DNA from: Aporrectodea caliginosa
Lineage: Eukaryota; Annelida; Clitellata; Crassiclitellata; Lumbricidae
Assembly: GCA_020284085.1 (NCBI GenBank)
Contig: JACEVL010000147.1
Location: 1,435,001-1,499,000 of the forward strand
Direction: 5' to 3'
Length of the DNA stretch: 64,000 nt
Under the pieces are notes generated by a model. That model saw only the letters and a list, made by a program, of their open reading frames with translations, was not told the DNA's origin and did no database searches. Made by a program: the position numbers and the translations under genes. Shown here piece by piece: positions 12,546 through 25,502 of this stretch (positions are counted from its first letter, which is position 1; each line of letters starts with the position of its first letter).

Positions 12546-12767
12546 TCATAGACAAGAGGGACAAAAAGGCTGACATCTGTTAAAGCTTTTCTTTCTCAGG
12601 TGTTGAGAGTCATTTGATTCTTGAAAAGAAGAATTTGCCCATCCACCTCGCATTGTGCGTTGAACATGGAGCTCAAAATCACACTTCTTCTCTCGAACAC
12701 CCATCAAGGAAGATGAGACCCAATTGCAGAAGCTCAACATAATCTTCACGTTGGTGATGGTTTTCAC
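12546..12767 (-). pseudogene. Upstream fragment of the same transposon protein
   Basis: A 73-codon open segment in the same orientation, between the same TIRs, separated from the 11920-12387 segment by stops. No domain is recognised; it is included because its position fits the upstream part of the same decayed gene. Confidence 0.35.
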
Positions 12768-13405
12768 AGCATATTAGTAGTATGTAACAATCTCATTACG
12801 GATATCCATCATGGACCCGACCCGCTGAGGATTGTTTCGTCACAAGTGTCATAGTTGGTTTTGTCAAACTTTAGTCTTTGAGGCTTTTCATCTCCATAAA
12901 CAAAGATTGCAATTCTGCCCAACTTCAGGCTGGTATGAAAAAGACCTGGTAAAAGTTTGCCATCCCACTACAAAAGGAGAGGGACCTCGATCGAATACAA
13001 TTCCTGGTCTGCTGCTGCCTTTGCCATGCGAGTGGCCATTTTAGAACAACGAATAGCTTCGAGAAATATTCTTTAAATTTTCAATTATTAAAATTGAATT
13101 GTAATATTTTAAAAGATTTAAAACACCTAGAAGGAAGCTAAAACATAACAGGAAGTGAAAACAGCTAAAAATCAACCTAAATTAAAATGTTTAAATTAAA
13201 TAATTAAGCAGACTGACAATTTCTTCAAAATTCAAGAAGTTTTCATAATGTTAGTAAAAGTGTCAGCTTTGAGCCACCTCTAAATATGATTGAATCCGTT
13301 TAATTTTTGGCCTGCAAGCTCCTCTTGGATATAGAAACAAGGGCAGCTATGACCCAGTTTGATATTTGAAATTTATTTTTTCACATGGTAAATTGGACCA
13401 CACTA

Positions 13406-14756
13406 ATATATATATATAATTTACGTAATCATATAATTATGTAGATAGGATTATCTGTGGGTAAAGATGGAATGATGTTGCTTAGGCGTTTGTTTCAATA
13501 TTGTTTTATCTATTGTATACTTCTTATGGCAAAAAATTGTAACCTCTTTTTCTGTAATTCCTCCTATCTCCTTCAGATACGGTTCTCCCTCTACTCCTCC
13601 TGTTCCTCCTCCTTCTGTTGTGTTTTCTTATCCTACTCCTTCATTTGTTTTGAGGATCATGGTCAATTGGTCATTGCAAGTCATGCTAGGCACGGCTTTC
13701 AGATCCAATGTGGTGGCCTCGGTCTTGGGCTTGGCCTCGTGATTTATGGCCTCTAGCATTATACTTGTTATTACCATTATTATTATTATTTATTATTATT
13801 ATAATTTAAACTTATAGGACCTTGTCTCCTGGAGCTCTCTTGGGTCCCGGCCTCGTTGACATCAATGTTCAAAGCCGAACAGTAATAATCATGCAAAATA
13901 GGAGATCAATTTGAACTTGTTGGACACCACGGCCATTCCAACGCAGCATTTGGATCCATCCCCCCAGAGCCAAGCCCAGACAATCATCAACCGACGTCTG
14001 CTCCGTAAATCAGAGTTAAGTCTCGATGAAGTCGACGCAGAGGATAGTCAGTAACTCTCACAAAAGTAGGATTTATAGAACAGCTGCACACTCGCAATAC
14101 GACACAACTGTAATTTGATAATGCTCTCCTTAGGAAAGGCATATAGTCTTATGCACAACGCTCATTGATATCTACAGTTTCCAACAACTGTAGCTTTTTG
14201 AGGTAAGACATTACTACATGACTGTGATCATCCAAAGCAATTAGACAGCACTGTTTTGACGATATATATGCATGGCTATGAGAGTTTATTTCTTTTTATG
14301 CTATATATTATAGCATATATATTGCATGTTATGTATAATTATGTAATATAATATCTTGATATATGTATCCATGTACTGGTAAATGCGTGTATGCCCAAGT
14401 AATATCTGAGCCAGCTGAAGGATTGATTGTCCTTGGCTATGGACGTTTTTTTATTTCCTAGTAATTAGAACTACCAATTAATTTTTGTCCTATATCTTCC
14501 GGTGCGGACTATACTTCACTCTGTGAAGCCAGAGTTGAGAGACATACGCGAACATTAGAAGCTGAAGTCATCTAAGCTCATCTAAGCCATCTAAGTCATC
14601 TAATTGTGCACCTGTCCCAGGACTTTATCAATAAGAGCGATCTTAGCCTATTAACTGCGTTCTATAAAAGTGCAGTTTGAAATTTAGCTCACGAATTTTT
14701 TAAAGCAGATGGACCTATGTCAGATCTTGACATTTGCGTCGAAATGAACGCGATAA
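13406..14756. other. No gene recognised
   Basis: Contains a short (TTA)n run at about 13775-13800 and a small palindrome at about 14298-14320 (TGCTATATATTATAGCA). The 99-codon ORF at 13457-13756 is compositionally unlike a conserved protein. Confidence 0.45.
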
Positions 14757-15075
14757 CGTTGGAACGATTTTATCAGTGCCAAACACATTTAAAAACTAAA
14801 ACCCACCCCTCAACATGAATATACGAACTTCCTTATGCAACGTAGCGTAAGTTTTATCAAGAAGTGGATTTATAGATTTAAGATTTTTGAAAATGAGTTG
14901 ACCTATTATATAGTATCTAAAAATGTTGTCAAGAGTTGTAAAGGACGACCTTGGAACAGTTTTATACAGTGCCAAATACATTTAAAACCCGCCGTGTGTA
15001 TGAACGGATGTTTGTGACCTTTGAACTTCGAAGTGACCTTCCTTCCATAACTGAACATGGCGTGAGTTTATTAAA
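14757..15075. repeat. Two diverged direct repeats, about 190-bp period
   Basis: The block TTGGAACGATTTTATCAGTG followed by CCAAACACATTTAAAAAC (14758) recurs as a close variant at 14950. The following CTTCCTTATGCAACGTAGCG-type block (14829) has a diverged counterpart at about 15040. This is an old tandem or dispersed repeat pair. Nothing gene-like lies in it. Confidence 0.6.
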
Positions 15076-15984
15076 CATAAATAATAATTTCGTTGAAACA
15101 GAACACTGAAACGATTGCAAAACAAGACTCAGTCTAGCTTCACGTTCACGGCACGACTCTGAATAGTAATTTTCTTTTGCCTGAACTGTTTTTCTGTTGT
15201 CTATGTTCAAGGGCATGTTTTCCACAGCTCATCTGTTGCAGTCTTTGCCATAATTTTTATGTAGGTTTCTTATTGGATATTTTTACTTTGACTTACGTTC
15301 TTGGATGCTGTCTAATAGAAAAACGTGATCATCCTCATCTTAAAATTTCTATCGACAAGAGGAGGTGTGCTTGTTTGATAGAACTGACAAAGGGAGAGTT
15401 TATCGCTTCCAAATTCTCCTCTTTCACTTTAGGATATTAAAAGAAACTTCGTATACCTTAAGTTATACAAACCAACGACTCAGGTTTTTTTCTTGATCTA
15501 GATCTAATCATCTCTTCCTAATTAATCAAATGGTTACTAAGAACCTTTCAGGATCGAGAAGAAGTCTACATAACCGACATGACTATAGGGCTATACTTGT
15601 ATTTCCTGCCAAAATGGTTTTTCCCCGTTAATTTTACAGCATTGAAATGTTGTTTATAGTTGACGCTAAAACGAATGCATCGTTTGACCGAGCGATGGGA
15701 AGTGTACGCATAAAAGCAAATCACCCATAAACATTGTTACAGACTGTAATCGTGTAATTAGGCGAGATGTACACTGTACACACGTACCATTCGGTGAAGG
15801 AATTCCGAACACGAATGGAACCAAAGCGAGGAAGAAAAGGGCGAAATGTGTTGTCAACATATTGTTCATAGGCGTTTCGACGATGTTGATGGCAAAACAG
15901 CGATGATTCAAATTAGCTGCGGAAACAAACCAACACCTACAACATTAAATAAGCACTTAAGTGATAAACGGAAGCAAAACAAAT

Positions 15985-15985
<1 letters not shown>
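15076..15985. other. No gene recognised
   Basis: Short ORFs on both strands (15177-15440, 15666-15911) lack recognisable domains. Confidence 0.4.
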
Positions 15986-16074
<89 letters not shown>

Positions 16075-16098
16075 TAAAAAAAAAAAATTTAAAAAAAA

Positions 16099-16134
<36 letters not shown>

Positions 16135-16155
16135 TATAATAATAATAATAATAAT
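15986..16155. repeat. (AAT)n microsatellite interrupted by poly-A
   Basis: (AAT)n runs 15986-16070, then an A-rich stretch, then (AAT)n again to 16155. Poly-Asn, poly-Leu and poly-Tyr ORFs across it are artefacts. Confidence 0.95.
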
Positions 16156-17379
16156 CACAATGATTACAATTCATGGTATGAACGGATAATCACAAGTTAT
16201 TACAGAAATAAAATTTAACTGTTTGGCAGCCATGCAAGTTGCCCATAACGTCCTACGTCTCATTTTAGCAACGCCATCTGGCCAAAGAAAGGCTGAGTCG
16301 ACCAGTTTGTATGAAACAATCGCAGTTATTGCAACAAATTATTGATACCCAAGAAAGACAAGTCAAATAAACATATATCATTAAAGTCTGTCGCTTTTTC
16401 AGCAGTTTCTTCCGAAATACGAAGAATTGTATCCGGAGGTTGCCAGAGAAAACGACGGTGTGTTCCTCCTCTTGTTTGATGGTGAGGCAGATATTATGAG
16501 AACGGAAAGTTCAAATCGTGAAGTGGAAGATCTTGAAAGCGCTATATAAAAGCTAATCAGACGCTATACAAGCTCACGAGCGCTGACTTTATAGAGCTCA
16601 AGCGGCGATCTAGGTGCTTCAGCGCTTCAAATTTGACCATGTCACCTGACATCAACTGGAAAATAGCTCACAGTAACGACTTTAAATAGTTGTATTAGCG
16701 ATTAAGACTTTTGTTTTGGCGGCATCTCGTGCTCCAAGACAACGTATCGTTCCTATATAGTTTCCTGTAGTTCATGTAATAACAGAGCTCTAATTAGAAC
16801 AACACGAGAGAGCGCTGAAAGTTGCGAGTCACGAACTCACGGTTCTGAGAAACTTTTTAATAAGCGACCTAAGAATTCTAGGGAAACGGTTTGATTGCAA
16901 GTTGACATCTAAGGCTTACACGACAAGTCATGGTTCCTGGGAGGATGGCGGACGGCGAGATTGGAAATGCTGGAAAGAGGAAAACAATAATTATTATAGG
17001 AAGGAGAATCATTGAGAGACAATTATAACAAGCAACTGATGGGTTCAGTTCTGATAGAAAGGTGAAAAAGAAGGACTGACGGTGCCTAGTTTTGATGCGC
17101 TGATGTCATTTAAGGCACATTTCTCATGTAATACACATTGGAAATTTAGGGAAACCTGAGAAAATCATTCTAGAGCTGATTTTAATTATTTTACCTTCAG
17201 ACATTCTATCGTATAACGCAATTGAACCTACTGCACCTATTAGAAGCGCAGTCTCTTATGCTAACTCTGAGGAAGCCATGAGAACGAAGCATTATCGACT
17301 TCATTTGCCTCGACTTATGGGGGCAGAGGCCACTTCTCTTCATCGCTGACTGGTCTTTCCACTAACAGTATATGGTCAG
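16156..17379. other. No gene; one LINE/SINE tail signal
   Basis: A copy of the recurrent 3'-tail signal, AGCGCTATATAAAAGC, is at 16537-16552. Otherwise ordinary sequence. Confidence 0.45.
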
Positions 17380-17530
17380 TGTATTCAATAAAGCTGAGTT
17401 GCCTGCGGCGCACAAGTGGAACTGAACCTAGAAACAAATCTCTTCTCTGGCGGGTATTTGAACCTCTGTCCTCTCAGTTCATAGTGCATCACGCTAACCA
17501 CCAGACTATCAATCAGCCTCGCCCCAGTGC
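17380..17530 (-). mobile_element. tRNA-derived SINE head
   Basis: On the - strand the sequence reads an A-box-like TAGTCTGGTGGTTAGCG, then about 30 nt later a B-box-like GAGGTTCAAATACCCG. That is the spacing of an internal RNA polymerase III promoter derived from a tRNA. A short body follows toward 17380. It does not fold as an intact tRNA, so I call a SINE remnant rather than a tRNA gene. Confidence 0.55.
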
Positions 17531-17682
17531 ACTTGAACTAATCAACTTGCTCTTGTGCAGTGCAGTCACCACTCACTAAAGATGATGATCGCACAGAAAA
17601 TCCTTTAGATGAGCCTAGGCCAATAGTTCTTCTTCATTAAACTACTGGGATGATTTCACTAGACAGCTTCAAGTACTTCATA

Positions 17683-17720
17683 ATAATCGTAATCGTAATC
17701 GTAAATTTATATAGCGCCAC
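17683..17720 (-). repeat. LINE/SINE 3' tail with (CGTAAT)n
   Basis: Read on -, the tail signal GGCGCTATATAAATTT is followed by tandem ATTACG hexamers, the arrangement expected at the 3' end of a retroposon that ends in short tandem repeats (as CR1/L2-type LINEs do). Confidence 0.55.
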
Positions 17721-19610
17721 TTCAAGAAATACTCCTCAGTATAATATATGTGGCAACATATGAAACAATAAATAAATTGAACTCTAAATATAAAAGATAT
17801 TGAATTAGCTCGGTCATTCGAAAACGGAAACCATTCTTTCAAACCTACAATCGATTGTGTACGTCTGTGTAATATTTGTTCGCTACTTCAGTTGTTTGTT
17901 CAACCTAAAAGACACGATTCAATAGCCATAAACTTAATTTGAGCTTACGATGGATCATCAGTCTCACACGGTAAAGGTCAGAGCCGCAGGACGCGTTCTT
18001 CCTCATCTCTCTATTGGCTGAAACTGATAATGTTTTCCGTGACTGCAGACTGTTTTCTTCTCACGAACGCCTCAAATATTTGTCTGGCGTCCAATTTCCA
18101 AGCGATGGAATTGTTTGCACAGTCTCGCTGACGTTGCTTTCATCCAGAGAAATTAAATTGAATTGAAGCGTCTTAGACATTTGTAAGAGTATTTCGACAA
18201 GAACTGCGAGTAGACTTAAATTGTCTGGTTAAAACAAAGCGCTGAGGAAACAGTCAGACAGTTTTGATTCCCATTTTAAAGCCTCAGTTGACCGGAGGCC
18301 ACATTTATTGTAGGCAATTCATGCCACAGAACTTCATCGCCACGCTTAGTGTCTGCTGCTGATAGACAGTGATAGACATCATTTTCTAGACTACTTTTGT
18401 GCTGCAGTGAATCCAGATCCCGAGTCAAACAACGACTGTCGCTTCTATTTGCCATTTTATGTCGATCGTTTGCATTGTCTGCACACCAGACGCTCGCTGG
18501 ATTGGCAGTTTTTTCATTATCATCCGACAGCTCGTCTTGATCTGCAACGGTTTCCTGGAATCGGATCCACATCCGATCTACTACGGGAAATAACCCGTCA
18601 TCATCGTGAATTTAATGATCTTCGAGATTTTGATGGACAGCTGCACTGAGATCATCGTAGGAGACTCTGTTCAGCAGGATTTCAGCGAAACAAATTGACT
18701 CAGTTCTATCATGATTCTGCAGGACATCATGCTAACACGTCACTCGTCTTATATCAGGGTCATAAAAATATTCTACGAATGATCCAGATAACTGAAATCA
18801 AAGACGCAGAAAGTCATAGTTATAGCTTCAGCACTGGACCAGCAAGTCTCTAAAGTCGCAATGTTTTTGAAACACCGTATACTTAAACTGATTTTTAAAT
18901 CTATGACTGAGCGAAACCGATGAATATGACGTTTATTCAAACAAATTTGTAGACTTCTTTTTCTTACTTACACATCCTTACCTCAGTTACCTGCATCGTA
19001 AAACTTTGTTTCAGAATAAAATAATTGCTTTTTTCTACGGCAGGAAAATAATCAAAGTGAAAGTTTCAGTAACGCAAAAGCATTTCACCGCAATGGAAAA
19101 CTTTCGTCCTGCGATACCTAATTCTCGGCAAATCGTTCAAAAAAGATCAAACAGTCAAAGTTAGAGAGAAAATTAGTTGGAAAAACATCTTTCTCGAAGG
19201 CCTCGAGAGACTGCAGGCGAACTTGGACCTATTCATCTTTTTTGAGAATCGAGTCTACACGAGAAGTTTTTAGCAATTCTGTCATGTAGACTAATCATTG
19301 CAGTCTGGCATTTGTGCATTTCTCATCAAAATCCAACATTTCGACTTCACAGGAGACGTCAGCAAATGACTTGGGAGACTCAACAGAAAATTTGCCTAAT
19401 TTAAATGGCCGACGGAAATCCTGAGCATAATAGGCGTCTGATCAAAAGGGAAAATCTTGTTAGTTGAAGACATCATTATTTCTATTGTTTTTATTGTTAT
19501 TATTATTTTTTGCCCCGAGGAATACGGGATCCCTCAAGGACTTTGATATTATCCAGTGAAACTCATTTGCATCGCATCTTCAGAAAGCCTCGATATTTGT
19601 AAGAATGAAA
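17721..19610. other. No gene recognised
   Basis: A - strand 98-codon ORF (18276-18572) overlaps an 80-codon + ORF (18407-18649). Neither has a recognisable domain. A block TTTGCCCCGAGGAATACGGG at about 19506-19525 recurs at 19935 and, inverted, at about 33808. Confidence 0.4.
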
Positions 19611-19935
<325 letters not shown>

Positions 19936-21521
19936 GCCCCAAGGTACATATTATCCCTCTGGGACTTAAATACTAATTGAAAGAGACATCTGGAACGGCT
20001 ACTGATTATTATTATTACAATCATCATTATCATTGTCATTGTCATTGTCATCATCGCAATCGTTTTCGTTATCATCATCATTATTAGGGGCCTATCACGA
20101 AAAATGATAATGCACACAGTCATACAGAAATGCGAATCTGAGGCGCATTGAGTCAGTCGTCAGGCACCTAGATGCTCAGAGGTCAGTGACAAATAATGCG
20201 TTTTCAGGTTTTTATTGAAAGAAGAACAATGATTCTGGCATCGGAAAAATATGTTAGGAATGCTCGAATGTTAGGTCGTGCGCTCGTAGGGGTCTTGAAA
20301 CATTGTTTTCGAAGTCAGACAATTGAATCCTCGTTTTCATCATCACACGAACCGGCGAACTCATTTTTTGCGTCACCCTGCATATTATTACTATTTATGG
20401 TACTTGGCGCCAAACATGTGTTGATTACAACAGTTGCTCTGGATTTCATTATCTGAAGATGCAATATAAATGAGTTTCGTAATGAAGTAAGGCTAATGAA
20501 AAAAAGAGATAGATTTTTGACACGATTATGGAAGAAACCAAAAAACGTGTCAGTATGCCTACACGTTTTTTATTCGTACCTGCCATAGGAAAATTAGGCA
20601 AAACAAGATGGAGACTTGTAATAAAAGCAAAGAGACTTTCTTATGCACAAACACGAATGCAGGCCTACATGTATGTGTGTATATGTATGTATGTATTTAT
20701 ATGTATGTATATGTATGTGTGTATTCTTGTATGTTGTATGTTTGTATGTACGCACGCAGGCCCTGTGTAGGTCTATTTATATGCATGTAGGCCTATATAC
20801 GATACGTCGGGCGTCTTCTATATTAAATATGTAATTTCGGTGGATAATTTTATCTTAGTGCACAATTTACACGATAAATTCTAAAATGTTGAAGTTGACT
20901 GTTGTTTAGTTCTGGTATAGGACTTATTTCAAAGTTATTTGTCGCCTCTGCTGCAGATTTTGTGCATTTCAGACGGCGTTCCCTTGGTATGTCATCATGG
21001 CCGACCTGACTACATGAAGAGCTATGGGTTCCTTGGTTGGCGGTCGAGTCTCTGATCCACAGATCGCCGTTTGCAGCAGGATAATTTAGTCTCAGCGGAG
21101 GATGAGCGAGTCTTTGGAGTGACCTTGAATGTTAGTCACTAGTGGCGCTTCAATAACTACCCGGTTACCTCTTCCATATCTGCACCCGGCGTCTAGGGGA
21201 TAGCCGAACGTGCGCCGTCAACGAGCGACTGTTGGGCGGTGGCGTTGTCGTGTGTCGCGAACGCTGCCGCCTGTCGTCGCTACATACAACCGATGAATCT
21301 TGGCCCAGAGACTCTGAACATGATGCTATATCTGTCTACTACAGGAATGGGAATCCGTTGGTTGAGGAGCTACACGTATGCACGTGTGCCAGCCATTTGG
21401 TAATTATTTTAATGTTCTGCGCATTGTTTTGCCTAATGATTTAAGTATTGACGTCTGGCACGAAATCTCATAATATTGTCCTATTATTCCTGATGAAAAT
21501 CTTTTCTTCGTGACATTTACT

Positions 21522-21522
<1 letters not shown>
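19936..21522. other. No gene recognised
   Basis: Degenerate ATC-type patch at 20005-20085 and GTAT/TATG-rich patch at 20670-20800. ORFs of 60-86 codons lack recognisable domains. Confidence 0.4.
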
Positions 21523-21562
<40 letters not shown>

Positions 21563-21571
21563 GGGGCCTAT

Positions 21572-21634
<63 letters not shown>
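21523..21634. repeat. (AT)n split by AATAGGGGCCTATAAAATT
   Basis: Two AT dinucleotide runs are separated by a short unique segment at about 21559-21577. Confidence 0.9.
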
Positions 21635-21638
<4 letters not shown>

Positions 21639-22134
21639 GGAGCAGATTAATTTTTCTTAATGTGACGCTATATAAATTTCCAATTGCAATGACAATAGCG
21701 AGTTTATTCTTTTGCCTGATATTGCAGTAGGCCTATGTTTCCGGTAAAGGCAACAATTCACTCTTCCTTTAGCTTTAAAAAGTCCGACTTCTCTATCCGG
21801 GGCCTCTAGCGCTCGATCGGTCGGTCTCTGACTTAACATCGCGGGGCTTCAAACGCTCGACTAGCATGCCACCCTCATGTTTCAATCATCTGCTTAATTG
21901 AAAGAGTTAATTACAAATGAGTGCATGCACTAGATGACTGGAGAATACGAAGACGGAGAATTCCCTTGCCTGACGAAAACATTGGAGGCACTAAGACGTC
22001 GTGAATAGTTAACGAGTGCTTCACTTATTTATAAAAGCAACAGCATTAGCCTACGTTTAGATGGAAATAATTTATAAACACTGCTTCTGGAAGATACCTT
22101 GTAGGTCTCTCAACTAACCGCGGTTACAATCGCG
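21635..22134. other. No gene; LINE/SINE tail signal at 21663
   Basis: TGACGCTATATAAATTTCC at 21663-21681 is a + oriented copy of the recurrent tail signal. Nothing else recognised. Confidence 0.4.
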
Positions 22135-22320
22135 TTTCTCAAGGAATGGGGTCCATAGTGTAGTGGTAACATCACTGGCGTGAAGAGCAATAGGTAGCGG
22201 GATCGCTTCCCACAACCCTCCCAAAGGTCTACTCAGCCTATCATTCGCGAGATGGCGCGTTGGTAAAATGAGATGTAGAACGTGATGGGCGCCTTGCACG
22301 GCTGTCCTATGCAGTTAAAT
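22135..22320 (+). mobile_element. tRNA-derived SINE
   Basis: An A-box-like TAGTGTAGTGGTAACATC (about 22156) and a B-box-like GGGATCGCTTCCC (about 22198) are spaced as in a tRNA-type Pol III promoter. They are followed by an about 100-nt body containing GGGCGCCTTGCACGGCTG. The cloverleaf is degraded (no proper acceptor stem), so this is a SINE and not a tRNA gene. Confidence 0.55.
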
Positions 22321-22969
22321 TTGACCCCTGTAATAACTTGTGATCATCCTTTTATACTGATTTGTAATCATACTGCGTAATTGTCAGAATGAAAATTATT
22401 AAACGAAGATATTATTATCACTGGATATGTTGCTGGTATATAGAGACTTTATCCACTGCAACTAGGCAAACTATTACACAAGACGAGTGAATAAAGTCCT
22501 TATCCTAAGTATTATTTTGATGAGCCAACTGGGTTGACATCTAGGTTGGCGCCATCGCTTTGTCAGTAGTCGATCAAAGGATCTGTAGCCCAACTAGAAT
22601 GGATCGGGTTTATAATTGCCAGGGCTTGCAGGTTTTAGACTGCATATCAAAAAGACTTAGAGAGTTATAGAAGGTGGAAATGAAACTCTAAATATTCATG
22701 AAGCTTCTGTAATCTCAGCCGTAGACGTCAGAACTAATCACCGTGTCATGGATTCATCTTATTTCTAGCAGATCTCTTTAACTTATTCCAACCAAAGGGG
22801 TTATAATACGCTTACATTAACTGACTTAGGGCCGGAAAGTATTTTTAAGCAAAGCGTGCGATAGAAGACATGCAAATGAAGTAGACTTCCTATAGGGGCC
22901 TACAAGACTTCCTACACAAGGCACCTAAAATCAATTGAGAGGTCAATCACTGTATCCCCCCAAACGTAC
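22321..22969. other. No gene recognised
   Basis: Ordinary-complexity sequence without a supported feature. Confidence 0.4.
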
Positions 22970-23240
22970 CTTGCTAAGGCGAAGACGGTCTCTGGCTCCT
23001 CCGGGTCTGCTGGACTGGGGCTCGTCAAGTTCTCTGCCGCCCGAGGAATGAATCTGGACGGTGAGGCCTCAGCTGCGGTGCCTTATAAACGGCGGGCCTG
23101 TGTGGGTGCTGCACGGTTTGACGCAGATCGATGGCTGAAGACCTTTTGCCTCTCGCTGGAACTGCAGCGGCGGCGGCGGCGGCGCTCGCACACGGCGACC
23201 GTTGACGACACGATAGAACAACAGCCAGAGTCTCCATTCA
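22970..23240 (-). promoter_or_regulatory. Candidate TATA promoter and first exon, - strand
   Basis: This GC- and CpG-rich patch stands out from the AT-rich surroundings. On -, GTTTATAAGGCACC (about 23078-23091) looks like a TATA box. About 110 nt downstream a strong donor, CTTAGCAAG then GTACGT, lies at about 22970. The intervening sequence is short and contains a stop in each frame, so if transcribed it is a 5' UTR exon. A 70-codon Ala/Arg/Pro-rich - ORF (23025-23237) covers the (GCC)n run. No downstream coding exon was identified; weakly supported. Confidence 0.3.
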
Positions 23241-23479
23241 ATGGCAGTTGCAAACGACCAGTGACCAGGAATAACAGCTATTCAGGCATACACACAGGCG
23301 GGCAGTTGAACGGATGCGCAGGCAGAGGGCGGTGGCAGAGGCGGAGGAAGCCGATATATATGTGGTGGAGCGCCTGCTGTGTTGTCCCTCTCCGTCGATG
23401 GATTGCTTCTACTTGAGAATAGACAGACGACAGAGCGTTGTAATAACAGGCTTCCATTCCATTCTGTATGGACACACTG

Positions 23480-23810
23480 CTCGATATCCTCTGCATTCCT
23501 CCACTTTATCTCCCTCTCTCCCCTGCTACCACCCTCTCTCTCCATGTCACACTCACTCTCTACCGCCCTCCCTCCTCTCTATAACGCTCTTTGCCTCCGC
23601 ACTTCTGTCTTCCATCCTTCCCGCCCTCCCTCCCTCCCGCTCTCTCAGAATCCACCGCTCGATCTAGCAATTTCATTATGCCCACCCTCCACGCTTCCCT
23701 CATTCTCTCCCTTCTTCTGTCCCGCTCTCACTTTTCCATACTCATCTCTCTGTGTATGTCTGTGTCTCTGTGTTTCTGCGTCCATGTCTGTGTCTGTGTC
23801 TCTGACCACC
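23480..23810. repeat. CT-rich low-complexity tract
   Basis: Pyrimidine-rich + strand without one dominant period. The Ser/Leu/Pro-rich ORFs of 96-153 codons are composition artefacts. Confidence 0.8.
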
Positions 23811-24179
23811 GTCGTCCAACGCCCACGTCTGTCTCCGTAGACGTTCCAAGAAGACACAGACGTCATCTGAAAGCTACCTGATGCGAAGCACTGGAGCGTG
23901 ACGCCGTGGTACGACATGCCTGGCACAGTACAAAAGAAGACGTCAGACCCATTTACGGAATGGAACCCGTATCTAGGAAACGGTTCGTGACGCCGGTCTT
24001 CAGCCTCCGGACCATGAAGGAAGTGAATACGTGCCACCGATTCATCTATGAGGATGGCTGAGGAGGCAGCAGAACAGTGGCTAGCAATCGGATTGCATTA
24101 CATCCGAAGGCTGTTTGTACAAGTACTTTTAGAAGTACTTAAAGGGCGCTATACAAATTGCTTTGAAGCATGCAACATA

Positions 24180-24480
24180 CATGCGTACAAACATACATAC
24201 ATACATAAATACATACTTACATGCATGCATACATACATACATACATGCACGCATACATACATACATACATACATACATAAATACATATACATACATACAT
24301 ATAGTCTACATACATACAAGCATTACAAGTACATGCATATAAATTCCATGGATAGATTCCATAGATAGATGTATGTACGTACGAACGTGCATACATACAT
24401 ATATGCATACATATATGTATACGTACGAACATACATACATGCATACATACATGCATACCTACATACATGCATTCGTGCAT
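24180..24480. repeat. Degenerate (ACAT)n tract
   Basis: Imperfect ACAT units with GCAT and TAGATAG interruptions. A second (ACAT)-type locus besides 5377-5935. It is preceded at about 24144 by a tail signal, GGGCGCTATACAAATTG. Confidence 0.85.
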
Positions 24481-24599
24481 ACATAAATGGCCTATATTAA
24501 ATCAGAAACTCATCAGTTTTCGACCCTTACCCTTTAGGGGTATTTTTAGACGAATATCCTGTCTACATTTCCACGGAATAACACATTCGGTGGAAATTA

Positions 24600-24690
24600 T
24601 TTTCTTCTCAAATGATGAAATTGTTTTTCTCTCAAATGATGAAATTGTTTTTCTCGCAAATGATGAAACTGTTTTTCTTCTCAAAAGGTT
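24600..24690. repeat. Three tandem 24-27 bp units
   Basis: TCAAATGATGAAATTGTTTT is repeated three times with small changes (about 24608, 24635, 24656). Confidence 0.8.
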
Positions 24691-25162
24691 AAATGGCTTT
24701 TATTTTCGTCTCAGGCAGGTTGCACTGACATCAGCCCAACAGCTGATGACCTACAGAGACACTCATGCGCGTAACTAGCATTACGCAATTACGCAACTGC
24801 GTAAAGATTTTAACCGCTCTCAACATGTTTTGACCATTTAGATTACATTTTGAGAATCTAGATTACTATTATTCGTTGAATTTCTATTGTGCAGACTTTG
24901 TTTTAGTACGGTCAGAAAAACATTTCCCTTCGCGGACTTAGTGAAAGACACTGAAAATTTCGTGACACTTTTGAAATTTCGATCACAGACCGACACTAGT
25001 TTAGGCTAAATCATCGAAAGCTAATTTCATCTGGTCCACGCAAAGCCTAGTAGGCCCTACATAAGTCCGTTGATTCAAAATGAGCTGGTCCACCTGCGTG
25101 GCCAGCTCTCCTGCAACCGATTTAATAAAGAATATGCTTACTTACTTACTTGCTTATTGCCA

Positions 25163-25271
25163 TTATTAATACTAATACTAATACTAATACTAATACTAAT
25201 ACTAATACTAATACTAATACTAATACTAATACTAATACTAATAATAAAAACAATACAAATTATTATTATTA

Positions 25272-25363
<92 letters not shown>
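25163..25363. repeat. (TACTAA)n then (ATT)n microsatellites
   Basis: A hexanucleotide TACTAA array occupies 25168-25242 and (ATT)n 25259-25363, both inside the hAT-type element. Confidence 0.95.
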
Positions 25364-25502
25364 CACGTCTAAAGCAGAGCGTTTTATTAAAAGAGATTCA
25401 GAACTCTTTCGAGCGATGCGATAATATCGTATTGACGGTATTTCCGTCCGCCTCATTGTTGATGACGTCATCCATTGTCCACCCAGCTTTCTTGTGGTAG
25501 GG

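Larger units (their letters stand above)
11653..13405 (-). mobile_element. DNA transposon with TIRs, decayed coding region on - strand
   Basis: ATATTAGTGTGGTCCAA at 11649-11665 is the exact reverse complement of TTGGACCACACTAATAT at 13393-13409. The ends sit in (AT)n DNA, so the target duplication cannot be resolved (TA or TATA possible). The - strand carries a 155-codon and a 73-codon open segment (11920-12387; 12546-12767). Family knowledge does not give me a firm superfamily. An about 1.75-kb length with one decayed protein fits a cut-and-paste transposon. Confidence 0.75.

Noticed and set aside
18276..18649. Overlapping antisense ORFs as a gene pair
   Set aside because: No recognisable domain on either strand, no splice-site framing; overlap of this kind is expected by chance.
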